A stretch of DNA of 64,000 nt. It comes from Hermodice carunculata (Eukaryota > Annelida > Polychaeta > Eunicida > Amphinomidae). The notes below the pieces were generated by a model that did no database searches, was not told the origin of the DNA, and saw only the letters and a program-made list of their open reading frames with translations. The number at the start of each line of letters is the position of its first letter. The stretch's first letter is position 1. The stretch is from assembly GCA_964020975.1 (NCBI GenBank), contig OZ026624.1, positions 34,618,050-34,682,049 on the forward strand, read 5' to 3'. The translations under genes and the position numbers were made by a program. Below, piece after piece: positions 11,688 through 59,680 of this stretch.

Positions 11688-12304
11688 TGTAACATGACTG
11701 TTGCTGCCTACATGGAAAAGTTTATCTTGAAGTTAAGAATTTATATTACAGTGTAAAGACTTTAAAATATATCTTTGATGGACAATCTGCTAAACAAATC
11801 GATACTTCCTTGCCTGGCGTCCAAGTACTGAATTAATAACTACGTATACAGGAAATCGCTTGACAAGATGATCTAATTTACGAACTTTTGGCTTCACGTT
11901 TCTCAATTCAAATACAGGTTCTAAATATTTAACTGTTTATACCAGTACAAATCCATCTACTGGCTTCTGCTTAAGCATTGAATAATTCAGCGATTCTTGG
12001 CAAGAGAAGCTGATTAGATTACTGTTTAAAACGAAATTGCTTCTAAACATATCTTAAAAATAGCCCCTGGCAGTAATTTTGCCAGAGAAGGTTCTGGTTC
12101 TTCTGAGAGAGTGGAGCTCATACATCCTGAGTTGCTTGTACCTTGAAATGATTGTCGTGCTCGCATAACGTAGCATATAGATCTGTACTGATCAACTGCT
12201 GCAAGAAGAAGAATAAGTCAGAAGTACTACCACTATACAATATGTCATGGTCTTGCCAAGTTATTCACCTGGGAAAATTGACTCAAAGTAATAACTTGGT
12301 TACA
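11688..12304 (+). repeat. 3' LTR
   Basis: Starts 'tgtaacatgac' and ends 'ttggttaca'. It pairs with 2892-3509 and is followed at once by the GCCC target duplication. Differences from the 5' LTR are spread along the length, about 37 by hand count including one small length change. Confidence 0.9.
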
Positions 12305-12308
12305 GCCC
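12305..12308. repeat. Target site duplication, right (GCCC)
   Basis: GCCC matches 2888-2891 on the other side of the element. Confidence 0.75.
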
Positions 12309-13227
12309 ACATTATATAAATATAGTGAAACTACTTTTAAAAAGCATAGGTCTACACCTGACACTCATGATTAGGACTACCAAAATTGAATCATAGAATC
12401 ATTTAAGTATAATAAACCCCATGTTCACCTATAGCGCTTGGTATTAGAACAGACAAATAAAAACCAGTATTTCAACTTCAAGTAAAACGCGAGTGTAAGG
12501 ATGGAACTGGTCAGATAAACGTTGTTGTGTTTCAGTAAAAATAGGCCTATTCATTATCAACTCGCTGTACTGCACAGCCAATGCAATCACTATTTATGAC
12601 TAGATCTGTAATAATAATTCATGTATTCCATGTATTTAATGAAAATGTTTTGAACATTTAAGGTTTAAAGAGCCAAATGGATTTCTTAAACCAGTCATTA
12701 GCGGGAAACCTTTAAAACCTTGCAATTTCCGTTATTAGGCATGTTAACTAACAGTCTCGAATCGTTTGAGATGCATTACGGGTTGAGGGTGGGGTTGGGA
12801 TCAGGCAACTATTTATGCAACTTTTTCTTTATTATTTTCATTAAAAACCTTACTAATTATATCTGAAATCTAAGCAAATGCAAATGAGCAGTCTTATTCA
12901 GATATCTAAATAACTCAAGCTAAAAATAAGGTAATTAAAATTGAACTGTATGACACAATATGACACAATCCAAGACCACTATAGCCTACGGGCTGTTCGT
13001 CAATGCATTCCAATCAGGAGAGAGAGAGAGAGAAAAGCATTCTTACCACTTCTTATACCAAGCATCCTTTGTTTTCTCAAGGAACATATATGTCACCTGC
13101 TTGCACATATATCCCTGCTTTAAATTTCTTTGGCTAAATTTCAACACAGGACTGATGTGCTTTGGTGAATACATTTTAAAATGCATTTATATTCATGAAA
13201 ACAAGGAAGGCATGGTATTAAAAATAC
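12309..13227. other. Stretch with no gene recognised
   Basis: AT-rich sequence with a short GA run (13018-13033) and small overlapping reading frames of no recognisable family. Nothing supportable was seen. Confidence 0.4.
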
Positions 13228-13340
13228 ACATCCCTTGTTCTCGTGATTTATCTGAAATCCTGCTTTTTTAAATCCCTATGCTTTGCTCCGGGATTTAAAA
13301 AAAGCAGGATTCCAGATAAATCCCTTGAACTTGGGATGTA
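13228..13340. repeat. Long imperfect hairpin (foldback)
   Basis: The arms are 13228-13276 and 13290-13339 around a 13-base loop 'tatgctttgctcc'. The inner 32 bp pair almost perfectly ('gatttatctgaaatcctgc' against its complement 'gcaggattccagataaatc'), with one mismatch and one extra A. The outer part pairs less well, ending 'acatccc' / 'gggatgt'. It could be a foldback MITE or a transcribed hairpin. Confidence 0.75.
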
Positions 13341-13350
13341 TCCTCTTCAG

Positions 13351-13463
13351 AACATGCTAGCATGCCTACAAAATTGTTGCACTGAAACTAAATGTAGAGC
13401 GTATCATTTGATATTTTGCGGAGCAAAGAATAAATATAGAGTCAACACAAATGATTTTAGCAG
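13351..13463 (+). CDS. Candidate PAN/Apple-like exon
   Basis: After a good acceptor ('tatcctcttcag') an open stretch contains 'MLACLQNCCTETKCRAYHL', spaced like the central cysteine helix of PAN/Apple domains (leucine-rich helix, C-x3-C, then C-R-A-Y/F). It ends at an AG|GT at 13463/13464. A PAN domain before kringles would recall hepatocyte growth factor. Against it: the exon would run phase 0 to phase 2, unlike the uniform phase-1 exons downstream, and it is short for a PAN domain. Low confidence. Confidence 0.22.
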
Positions 13464-15172
13464 GTGATTACAAATGCATTGGGGGGGGGGGGGGAGAGGG
13501 GGATGCAACACAGGAATATGGTCCCTTTTTAATTTTTGCCTGTATGAAACAGTTTCATTTAAATCCATGTGCAGTAGGCCTACATTCTCTTTGGTATGCT
13601 TGTGGCCACTGTTGTCCATATATGCCTATTTGACAATATTGTCTCATGGTCCATTCATGGTTGAAGTTAAGTGTCTATGCGGAAAACCTTAAAATATACA
13701 TAAATATAAAAAAAAAATTTAAAATGTGTTGAAGTTATTGTTGTAAATGTTCTGAATTGCATACGTAATTTGTTCTTTTTATGTCGGAAGAGACAATCTG
13801 ACTGAACTGGTTGAGCCGTGAAGTAAATCCGCAAATAATCCCTCGCTACAAATACTTCACACTGACTGCAACGTTCTGTCAGTTTTCAAGATCTAGTCTG
13901 TCTGAACGTGTTGACTACGTGACGATTGCATAGGCCGACAATGGTTCTGCTCAAATTGCTTGTTCTAAAGTTTTATAGTATCAGCATGATAAACAACAAA
14001 ATAGGAATAGACTATGGGGAAAGTCGGCATATGTATTCTTAACATATTGAGATCTCTGCATTTAGTTATTATTGATTACTGAATGACAGTCTAATTCCAA
14101 TTCAAAAGTATGATGCTTAATTACATTTGTACATGATAGTATATTTTTTGCTGAACAGGGTTACGTGTTGATATTATGGCGTTAACCTGAACTTGACATT
14201 TGAACACGAACTGAATGTACAAAATATGAAAATGCTCAAAAGAAAACGTATGTGCTGTTCATATATTTGTGGTTTGTTAACTACGTTACATGTCATACCA
14301 TCAAACATAATGTGACAGGGAAAATGTAGCAAGTCAGATTAGTTCCCCAGAAGTTTTACCTTTCTCAACGAAAAAGTGCAGATATTGAGAGTAAACTGTA
14401 ACTAACGAATTTTCGTACTTGTTTGGCGACGAATGGTGTGTAATTTGGTTATTGACTTGGGCTTTTGATTAAAGTCATTTAAAAAAAACACCCAGACGCA
14501 TTTCAATCAATGAAATGGTGATATCTTCACCACCTATGTCTAACTTATAATGTTTGCACTCATGGTAATGTAAGACATCTGATTTTAATGAGTATCTTTT
14601 CTAATATTTTCACAGAGCAGAAGATTATTTGACTACACAATTATTTACGTGACGTTTGTGCATCCTGAACTGGGACAGGCTACAAACACTCGAATTTGCC
14701 ATTTTCTGTGTACAATTATAGATATCTAAAATGGATATTATTAAAAAGTCAAAACCTGACAAAATCAGTTATGTGCATTTTCACTACAAAATTTAGAATT
14801 AACGAAGTTGCACTAATATAAAAAACCAACAATGATATTTTCGTAATTGTTGGGGTCACAATTAAAATTAAGCCTCTGATGTGGGCAAGCATAGCATGCG
14901 TATATTTGAAAGTTTATGTTTGCATCCTTTGTTATTGGAATAATACACAATGAATATTTCAAACATGTTTTACAACTGGTTATTGTTCCAGATTGGCACC
15001 GCTTTGTTTTGTAAAATGATATTGGTCACGTGCATGTATCATATGAACATCCTATCGTAAAATATGTTAAACTCAGTGTGAAAGTTTTGCCAGAATATAT
15101 ATGCAGGGCATCTTTACCTTAAAATAGATCCATAACCATAGCACTTTGAAACACTTTTTCTTTTGCCTCCAG
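13464..15172. other. Stretch with no gene recognised
   Basis: Contains a G homopolymer near 13481-13493 and AT-rich non-coding sequence. The missing 5' exons of the receptor gene could lie here or further upstream, but I could not recognise one. The last 20 bases form the pyrimidine-rich acceptor of the first kringle exon. Confidence 0.4.
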
Positions 15173-51726
<36,554 letters not shown>

Positions 51727-51909
51727 AAATGTCTATTATTTAGCTGAATGTATTTCCTTCATTTTTGTTCTTTTTACAAGGTTTTCAATGTATCGCAAAA
51801 TTGTGCGCAAAAGGGTATGATATCAATACTTATATGTGATAATGAGTATTATTTCTGCAGTGTTTGCCACTGGAATTAGCACTATTTGGAAGTAATATAT
51901 TTTTTAAAC

Positions 51910-52710
51910 GACAACTGTGTCCAATGGACACTGATGCCCCAGGCTGTCATTATTCATATGGCCACTTAGAAATAGTAATAATCGTTAAAATAAAACAGCT
52001 GAAATGAACAAAAGTAAAATATGATACAAGGTGCATGTCCCTGCATGAAATTTAACTGCGTCTCTGTGCATTGTGATCTTTATGTACTACATAATGACCC
52101 CGTAAAGTTGCATATTTGTATGTCAAATAGTTTGGAGATATGCAAAGTTACGTTGGACGTGGGCCAACAGTTGTCATTTAAACAAAATCAAGGGGGCATT
52201 ACAAACACACAGGCAAAGGCCATGTGCACATTTTCATATGCTGATTAATAATTCCGTAAAGTTTCATAACTGTAGGTGAAACTGGTTTGGAGAAATGCAC
52301 GACACTAGTTCCATGCTGGACGTGCGGCAGACAATGTCCATTTCCATTTAGTCAATGGTGTTGTACAGATGCACAGACAGAGTCACAGATTATAACCCTG
52401 TAAAGCTCCTTAACCGTAGGGCAAATTGTTTTGGACATAGGCACAATACAAGTTTCATGTCGCACGTGGGGAGAATATTGGTCATTCCCAATAAATTAGG
52501 GTTGCTCTACGGACACGCAAACAAACAGAACTCCAGGTGACTACTTCAAACACTGACTAATAATCCTGTAAAGGTTCATACCATTGGGTCAAAAAGTTTT
52601 GCAGATACACAATTTTCATGTCGGATGCAGGACATACGGACAAATGTATGAATGGACGGACAGACAACAACAAAAGTATTTGCCCCAACTTATGTGGACG
52701 GGACCTAAAA
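51910..52710. repeat. Dispersed element with four internal tandem units of about 150 bp
   Basis: Units start near 52090, 52240, 52390 and 52557 with 'aatRaycccgtaaagttgca', 'aattccgtaaagtttcataa', 'aaccctgtaaagctccttaa' and 'aatcctgtaaaggttcatac'. Each continues with a 'tttggaNat' phrase, 'catgtyggacgtg' and 'ggNcattNcc'. The block ends 'ggacggacagacaacaac' and 'ccccaacttatgtggacggg'. This is a non-autonomous repeat style common in marine invertebrates. Confidence 0.7.
51989..51994 (+). terminator. Possible polyadenylation signal
   Basis: AATAAA lies about 263 bases after the TAG. It is the first such hexamer downstream, but the motif is common in AT-rich sequence. Confidence 0.2.
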
Positions 52711-53720
52711 ATGTAGGTACACATGTTCAAAATATACGCTCGTGAAAAAACGTTAGCGGTCCCATTGGTTAAACACGGGGTGATAAGAATGTGAACTTAT
52801 GCAGCAAATATGATGCATAATTATAAAGTTGTGTAGCATGGCTATAAAAGCCACGCTTATGGTACAGTGGAGAGGAAGCAAAAATGGTTAGAATTAACAT
52901 AAGGTCGAGATAAGCCAAAGAAATGATCACGAAAAGTACACAGTATTGAGGTGCACATGGTGTTTAAATGGCCTGCTGGAAGCACATGGGACATCAGTGA
53001 TAGTCAATATGTCTTGCATTAAAATGTATATTTGTAACCTGTGTTCGTGTATATGCAGGAATCGCTATTAGCCAAATGCTAATGTTCAATTAATTTTCCT
53101 GAAGAAATTTTTTCAATGGTTATTTTGTTAACATTTACAAAGTCAGGTCAAATTCCCCATTAATTACTCTTTTATTTTCCGATTTGCCCACAAATTTTAA
53201 AGGCGTACATCTGTCACTGTATATGTGTATGCATGCCCTATGGTAAATTAGAATTAAAGTATAAAGTTACCCAATAAAGTCATGTAAGCTCCATATAGCA
53301 AACCTACTTGGGTAAAAGTTGCAGACAATAAGTAAGCTACACCAAAAGGTTCTGTGAAGAGCCCTTCTTGAAGTAACCTTAACATTCAACCCATTATAAA
53401 TCCCACGCTGATTTGCTGATACGCAGAAGCGTTCCTATCCAGTTTGGAAACAATTGGGCAGCAGGTTTTGGTGAGGTTTTTAAGATTTACATAGACCACA
53501 GTTACAATTTTGCCTGATTTTACTTAGAATGTGGTTAAGAAAAGTTTTGACAGCATGTTCTTGATTGGAATGCTAATGGTTTCCATTCTTTTCTGACATG
53601 CCTAAGTGCTCATTTACTCAATGTCAAAATTACTCTAATTTGACAGTTTTCAGTCAAATGTCACAAGCTTTACCCATTATGTTCAAACATTGACTCAGAG
53701 TTGGCAGCGATAGAGAGCTT
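52711..53720. other. Stretch with no gene recognised
   Basis: AT-rich sequence. A TATA-like 'ctataaaag' at about 52843 is followed by a short frame from an ATG near 52886 that stops within nine codons. No supportable gene. Confidence 0.4.
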
Positions 53721-54246
53721 TATGGTTTGTAGACTTTCAAAGTGAGGGGTAGGTGTCATCATGGGATTTGTTTTACATTTCTGGTGCAGGATGTCCATAG
53801 TTGCAGTACTTGTTATGTTTTCTTCTGGTTTGTACAGGTGGTCTGGTTGTAACTGTCTATTTTATAATCACTGGGACTAATTGTAATATCCCAGTTTGTT
53901 TCTACTTCAGTCATACACTGGCAAGGGGTTTACCTTAGGTAAGTTATCCAGCTACAAAGGGTATACTTTGGTTCAGTGTTCTGTGGTTTGTTAACTTTCA
54001 AAGTGAGGAGTAGGTTTCATCATGGGATTTGTTTTACATTTCTGGTGCAGGATGTCCATAGTTGCAGAGCTTGTTATGTTTCTTCTTGGTTTGTACAGGT
54101 GGTCTGGCTGTAACTGTTAATGTTATAATCACTGGGACTAATTGTAATACACCAGTTTGTTTCTACTTCAGTTATACACTGGCAAGTGGTTTAACTTAGG
54201 TAAGTGATCCAGCTAGAAAGGGTATATTTTGGTTCGGTGTTAAGTC
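53721..54246. repeat. 263-bp tandem duplication
   Basis: The unit 'ctttcaaagtgagg' through 'ctggtgcaggatgtccatag', 'ggtggtctgg' and 'cagtttgtttctacttcag' occurs at 53734 and again at 53997. Copies differ by scattered substitutions, roughly one in fifteen to twenty bases by eye. Confidence 0.85.
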
Positions 54247-54677
54247 AAACTGTTTTTATCTGAACTTGTACTATACAAATTTGGTAATTATGTTTGATTT
54301 GACAGGTATTCTTTCTTCACATTGAAGCTCTGCATTTATAAGCAAAAATCAACTTATTTAGCTAATTCATCATTTGCCATGTTCATATTTAATCATTATT
54401 ATGCAGGTTGCCTTTGCTGAATACTGAGCTTAGACAAGGGGCTGCTACCCATACATACAATGGCACAGGCTGGGAAACAAGTTCTGAGTAGATACTCGCT
54501 GAAGACCCTTTGATTTGTTTTGGCTATTACAGCCTATGTCAAAATTCTACAGAGAGTACCATTATTGTAGAGGTTAGAAAGTGACAGGTTAGCTTATGGA
54601 GCACAAAGAGTTTCCACTGCAGAATATGGTGATGACTACCAGGAAGTGGCTCTGGACAAGAAGATACATACCATTTA

Positions 54678-54726
<49 letters not shown>

Positions 54727-54850
54727 TATGAGACATGCATATTAATTTTCTGTCACAAAGCACTGGATTCAAGGCTGTCAATCACAGAGGACAGGTCGCA
54801 TTTCACTGTCCCAAACAGAGTTGGATACCCCTTTCTCACCAAAAATGTGT
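54247..54850. other. Stretch with CA microsatellite, no gene
   Basis: Holds a (CA)n run at 54682-54722 and no recognised coding sequence. Confidence 0.5.
54682..54722. repeat. (CA)n microsatellite
   Basis: About 20 uninterrupted CA units. Confidence 0.95.
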
Positions 54851-57800
54851 TTTTAGCTCAGCAGACTGGCTGGTCAGCTGAGCTTTTAGGAGGCTTAGTT
54901 ATCTGTCATCCATCCACAATGCACATTTAAAACTTCTTCAGAAGCTGTAAACCCTATCTTCCTCAAACTTGGCGGGGATATAACTTTGGTAGGCCTCTAC
55001 CAGGTTTGTTCAAATGGTCATTCTCCAATGATTAATGGATTTTTTATGCATTATTTGTTCTTTTTTGCTGCAAATCTTACAGAATCTCCTTCTCCAAAAC
55101 CACTTACCCAGCTGCTTTGATATCACAGGAACACTAGGGACTCTTAGTTTTTAAATTTCTTTCTGGAGATGGCCCTACAACTGTTTTCAATTTTTAATAA
55201 TTGTTTGTATGTTTTTGATATTTTTGACTTTTTCTCCAGAACCGCCCCTTACATTAAGCAGAAACTTGTTGGATATGTTGCTGGTGAAAGGACCAAACAA
55301 ACTTGTTTACTATGTGGCAATGATGTCGTCCGTCCCTTGTCTGTCCACAATTCACATTTTTGACTTCTTCTCCAAAACCGTCAGCCAGATTCACTTCAAA
55401 CTTGGTGGGGATGTGCTTTGTGTTTGTCTTTTCCAATTTTGATAAAATAGTCAGCCATAAGCATTTTTTTTATATTTTTTTTTTTAATTTTTTTTTTTGT
55501 TTTTTGGGGCAAACCTTGAAAAATCTTCTCCAAAACTGCTAACCCAATTGCTTTGATATCACACAAGCACACTTCTAGGGACTCTCAGTTCTAAATTTGT
55601 TCACCAGGTGGCGCTGCAATTTCTTCCAATCTTAAATGATTTTATGTGTGGGTTTTTTGCTGTTTTCCACTTCTTCTCCAGAACTATCACTCATATTAAG
55701 CTGAAACTCGGTTGATATGTTCCTTGTAAAAGGGTGGTTTTGCTATTTTCAACTTCTTCCCTGGAACCGTCCCTGACATTAAGCTGAAACTTAGTTGATA
55801 TTTTCCTTCTGGAAGGGTCAAACAAAGTTGTTCTGTAGGTGGCACTGCTTTGGATTCCTGATTTTTTTACGTTTTTTTTTTCTTTTTTTTTTTTTTTTTT
55901 TTTTTTTTTCAATTTTCATACTCACTGGGAAATGCACCTTTCTTATTGGTTACTATGTTTTGTAAGGCTTATTCACATTTTCGACTTCTCCAAAACCATC
56001 AACCAGATTCACTTCAAACTTGGTAGGCATGTAAGTTGGGTGGTTCTGTACCGACTTTATTCAAATGATCATGCTCTAATAATTTTTTGGATTTTTGGAT
56101 GAATTTTTTGTTTTGTTTTGTTTTTCTGTGACAAATCTTTAAAAAAATCTTCGTTACCACTCACTCAATTGCTTTGATATCACACAGGAACACTCCTAGA
56201 GACTCATACTTGTTCATTTGTACGCCAGGTGGCACTGCCATTTTTATCTGTTGTTTAATGATTGTTTGTCTGTTTCGCTTTTTCTTTCCCTCCAGAACCG
56301 TACCTAACATTAAGCTGAAACTTATGGATGTGTTCCTTGTAAAAAGGCCAAACAAAATTGTTGACCAGGTGGCATTTGTGTGGAGGTTTGATTTTAAGTG
56401 ATTTTTTTAATTTACGTACTTATTGTTAAATGCACCTTTTCTATTGATTTCTATGTCAAACTTGGAAGGGCTGTACATTTGAAAGGTGTCTACATATTTT
56501 GTCTTTTCCGAAGTTTACAGAACCACAAATGCGATGAACCTCTAGGTCAGCCGAGCATGGGCCGTTTGCACTGCCTTCTTGTTAATGTTTTTTTCAATTT
56601 GGGTACTTATTAGTTAATGCATCTTTTCTATTCATTAGTAGGTAAGTCAGTGGGTTTTTCTAATGCTGGTACTTATTTTCGACTTCTTCTCTGAAAGCGT
56701 CATTTAGATTCATTCCAATCTTGGTCGCAATCTACCTTGGGTGGGTCTCCAGCAGGTTTGTTCAAATAGTCATGCTCCAGTGATTTTTTTTTTAATTTCA
56801 TTGTCCTTTTTGGGGGCAAATCTTAATACAACTTCTCCGGAACCACTTACAGAATTGCTTTGATATCACACAGGAATAAATCACACAGAGACACTCCTAG
56901 GAACTCCATGTGGCGCTGAAGTTTTTAAAAATATTGTTAAAGATTTTTGTATGTTTTCGACTTCTCCAGAAGCGTCAATCAGATTAAGCTGATTACTGTG
57001 CAAGTCTCGGGGCATTTTAATGCTCATTAACATTTTCGACTTTTCTCTGAAACCATCATCCAGACTTCAAACTTGGTGGCAACATACCTTGGGTGGGTCT
57101 CTTCCAAGTTTCTTCAAATAGTCACACTCCTTTTTTGGGGGTGGGGTGGGGGGCAAATCTTTAAAAAGATTCTCAAAAACTGCTCAGCTTATTGCTTTGA
57201 CATCACACATGGAGACTTCTAGTTCCTAATTAGTTTTTGCTGCCTCATTGTTAACGATTTTCGAGAGCATCACGTAGCATTCTATTTATGTAAGCAGATG
57301 GTGATTGCAGTGGAAGTTCACACTTTTGACTTTTTCTCCATAACACTCATGCAGATTCACTTGAAACTTAGTACGAGTGTACCTTGGGTAAGACTCTACC
57401 AGATGTGTTCAAATGGTCATAGTCCAGTGCCTTTTCATGGTTTTTAATGAATTTTGTTTTTGATTTTTGGCAAAAGTTTTGGGAAACTACCAGCCAATTG
57501 CTTAAAATTGCAAAGGGACACTTGTTGGGACTCCTACACCTTAACTTGTTCAACAGGTGGTGCTGCCATTTTACTGTATTTTTAAGGGGATAAGTATCTT
57601 TTACCAACAGTGATTATGGTCTGAAACAGAGGTGACCTGGATATCATAGTTAAAAGGAACACTTCAGTCCATGCATGTAGAGTCCATCTTTCATGCATCT
57701 GTCCAGAATACACATTTTTTTACTTCTCCGAAACCATTGGCCTGATTCACTACAAACTTGGTGGGATGTACCTTGGGTGGCTTCTAACAAGTTTTTTTTC

Positions 57801-58366
57801 AAATGGTCGTGCTTCATTGATTTTGGACTTTTCGTGAATTATTTTCTTCAACTTTTTTTTTTTTTTTTTTTTGCAAAATCTTTAAAAATCTCCGAAACTG
57901 TTCAGTCAATTACTTTGGAATTGCATGGGCACACTTCCGGGGACCCCCACACCTTGTTCAATATATGGTACTGCCTTCTCTTTAATTTCATGAATTGTTG
58001 TGTGCTTTCGGCAAGCGTCACTCAGATTGTTCTGAAACAGTGAAAATGAAGGATTTGCATATTTTTTCCCTGAAGGTATATTTAAATCTGGTTATATGCG
58101 TGAATATTTTCCAACAAGCAGATTTCATCATCTATACTGAACTGCGTGCACTTCTCCATGGAGCTTTCATCTGATTTGTCTCAAACTCATTTGGCATACA
58201 TTTTATATACTTTATATACTTTCCAAGGAAGCATTGTTCCTTTTAAAAAATGCCTTGTTTCAATTTTTCAGTAACTTGAAATTAGTAATTTGACAACCTT
58301 AACTTTGTAATCTACATATTGGCACTCAAAACAGAGGTGGAATTAATTTACCAAAAATGTCTGAAA
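54851..58366. repeat. Array of about seven degenerate two-module repeat units
   Basis: The array starts at a hairpin, 'ttttagctcagcagac' / 'gtcagctgagctttt'. Module A ('cttctccaaaaccgtcagcc', 'agattcacttcaaacttggt', 'taccttgggtgggtct', 'tttgttcaaatggtcatgct') recurs near 54950, 55362, 55981, 56681, 57035, 57325 and 57715. Module B ('ttgctttgatatcacacagg', 'acactcctagggactc', 'ccaggtggcgctgcc') recurs near 55114, 55546, 56168, 56850, 57190, 57495 and 57910. A third phrase, 'acattaagctgaaact', appears in several units. Unit spacing is about 290 to 700 bp. Poly-T runs occur between modules, for example 55886-55909. No protein is encoded. Confidence 0.8.
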
Positions 58367-59680
58367 CAAAAGGCCCATGGGCCTTGTGCTCTGCAAACTT
58401 GTATTACAATAATATAAAGACCCGAAAGAAATCAAGAGCAGGTTGGGTGAACTGACACATTAACTGTCTGATTGGGAACATAACGTTCAAAGAAAATATT
58501 CATCTCGAGGATAGATAACCTTCTTTAATAATGTCCAAACTACCACCTACCATCAGCAAATTATTTATCTCACCTAACAAGGCTGATGATATATAAAGCT
58601 AGGTCAAAGTCACCCATATTACACAATATAATATTGTTGCACTTAATCTATGCAGCCTATCAATTTCGAATGTCTACCTTACTTTTCATGGTATATAACT
58701 TTACCTTGTTCAATACATTTTGGGTCATGATTTCTATCAAACCATAGGTACCAGCACTAGTATCAACCAATCGAAATTTTGACCTCCTCTACAACCCCAC
58801 CAAATTCCATAGTGATCCACTCAAAATTACAAATAGCAAAGCGTTCACAAAATTTTCACATTTTTGCCCCTGAATTCCAAGCGCCCATTTTACCTTCATT
58901 TTTGCCTCGGATTAAAACATTATTCAATTCACAATTTGTACCATGTGTCCAGCTATCTATATATGGGCTATTTGTTCAAATCAGGTAATAAAATTACCAG
59001 TTTTTGAGGGGAAATAATATTGGGCAAGCACCAAATATCATAATTCTATGGTCAGGACCACCCAAAAGTGCGTCATCAAGTAGATTTTTTTTTTACATAT
59101 AATGTACTCAAGTGCAATTTTGATCTGGAGGCGTAACTTGCTATGCCATTGATAGCCAAGCTACACCCCACCATTATAAAATCACCTCTTTCAAATTTAC
59201 TGGCCCTTTTACCTACGTAAAGTAGGTCAAGATCACTAATACTATTTAACATATTAGTATTAGACATGATCTATAGATGCAATATATCTGGCATGCCTAT
59301 TTCAATTACTTTTGGACATATGGAATTTTGTTTCTTTCAACATGTTTTGGCTCATATTTTCCACAGCACCACCAGTATCATATGCAACCAAGATTTTTAT
59401 TTCCTTCACAATCCTATTGAATATCATAAAGATCTATAAAGCATAAAGGAATCTATAGTGGTGACATGATTTTAAAATTTTGACCCGTACATAAGATACT
59501 GCTGAAGGAGGCACCACCAATATTGAAGTCGACGTAGAGTTTCATACACTTTAGCAGGCCCCAAAGCTATATGGGCTGTCTTGAAAACTGTGGACTGTAT
59601 CACGCTCACTAACAAAAGTTAAGAACATAAATGAATGATCTCATAAGCGCTGTGACTTATGGCCAGCAGAGCTGAAAATC
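58367..59680. repeat. GGCCCATGGGCC-headed dispersed repeat, long copy
   Basis: Starts with the palindrome 'aaggcccatgggcctt' and ends 'ggccagcagagctgaaaa'. It parallels 17.4-19.5 kb phrase by phrase ('gtattacaataatataaaga', 'ggttgggtgaactgac', 'gtcacccatatt', 'accaccagtatcatatgcaa'). Its right end is an approximate inverted match of the left end of the adjoining array at 54851. Non-coding. Confidence 0.65.

Larger units (their letters stand above)
2892..12304 (+). mobile_element. Ty3/Gypsy LTR element with env (errantivirus-like), fossil
   Basis: This 9.4-kb element has matching LTRs of 618 and 617 bp that start TG and end CA, a 4-bp target duplication, a primer-binding-site position, a purine tract before the 3' LTR, and gag, protease, reverse transcriptase, RNase H, integrase and envelope-like regions in that order. 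The RT, RNase H, integrase order places it in Ty3/Gypsy. An F-type envelope-like third region after pol is the layout of errantivirus-like lineages. A hand comparison of the LTRs gives about 6 percent difference, so the insertion is old, though its age in years depends on an unknown substitution rate. The element is broken, with probably five to ten interruptions, and should be read as a fossil. It lies upstream of the first recognised receptor exon. Confidence 0.93.

Noticed and set aside
52840-52910. TATA-like box followed by an ATG
   Set aside because: The frame stops within a few codons and no downstream exon was recognised.
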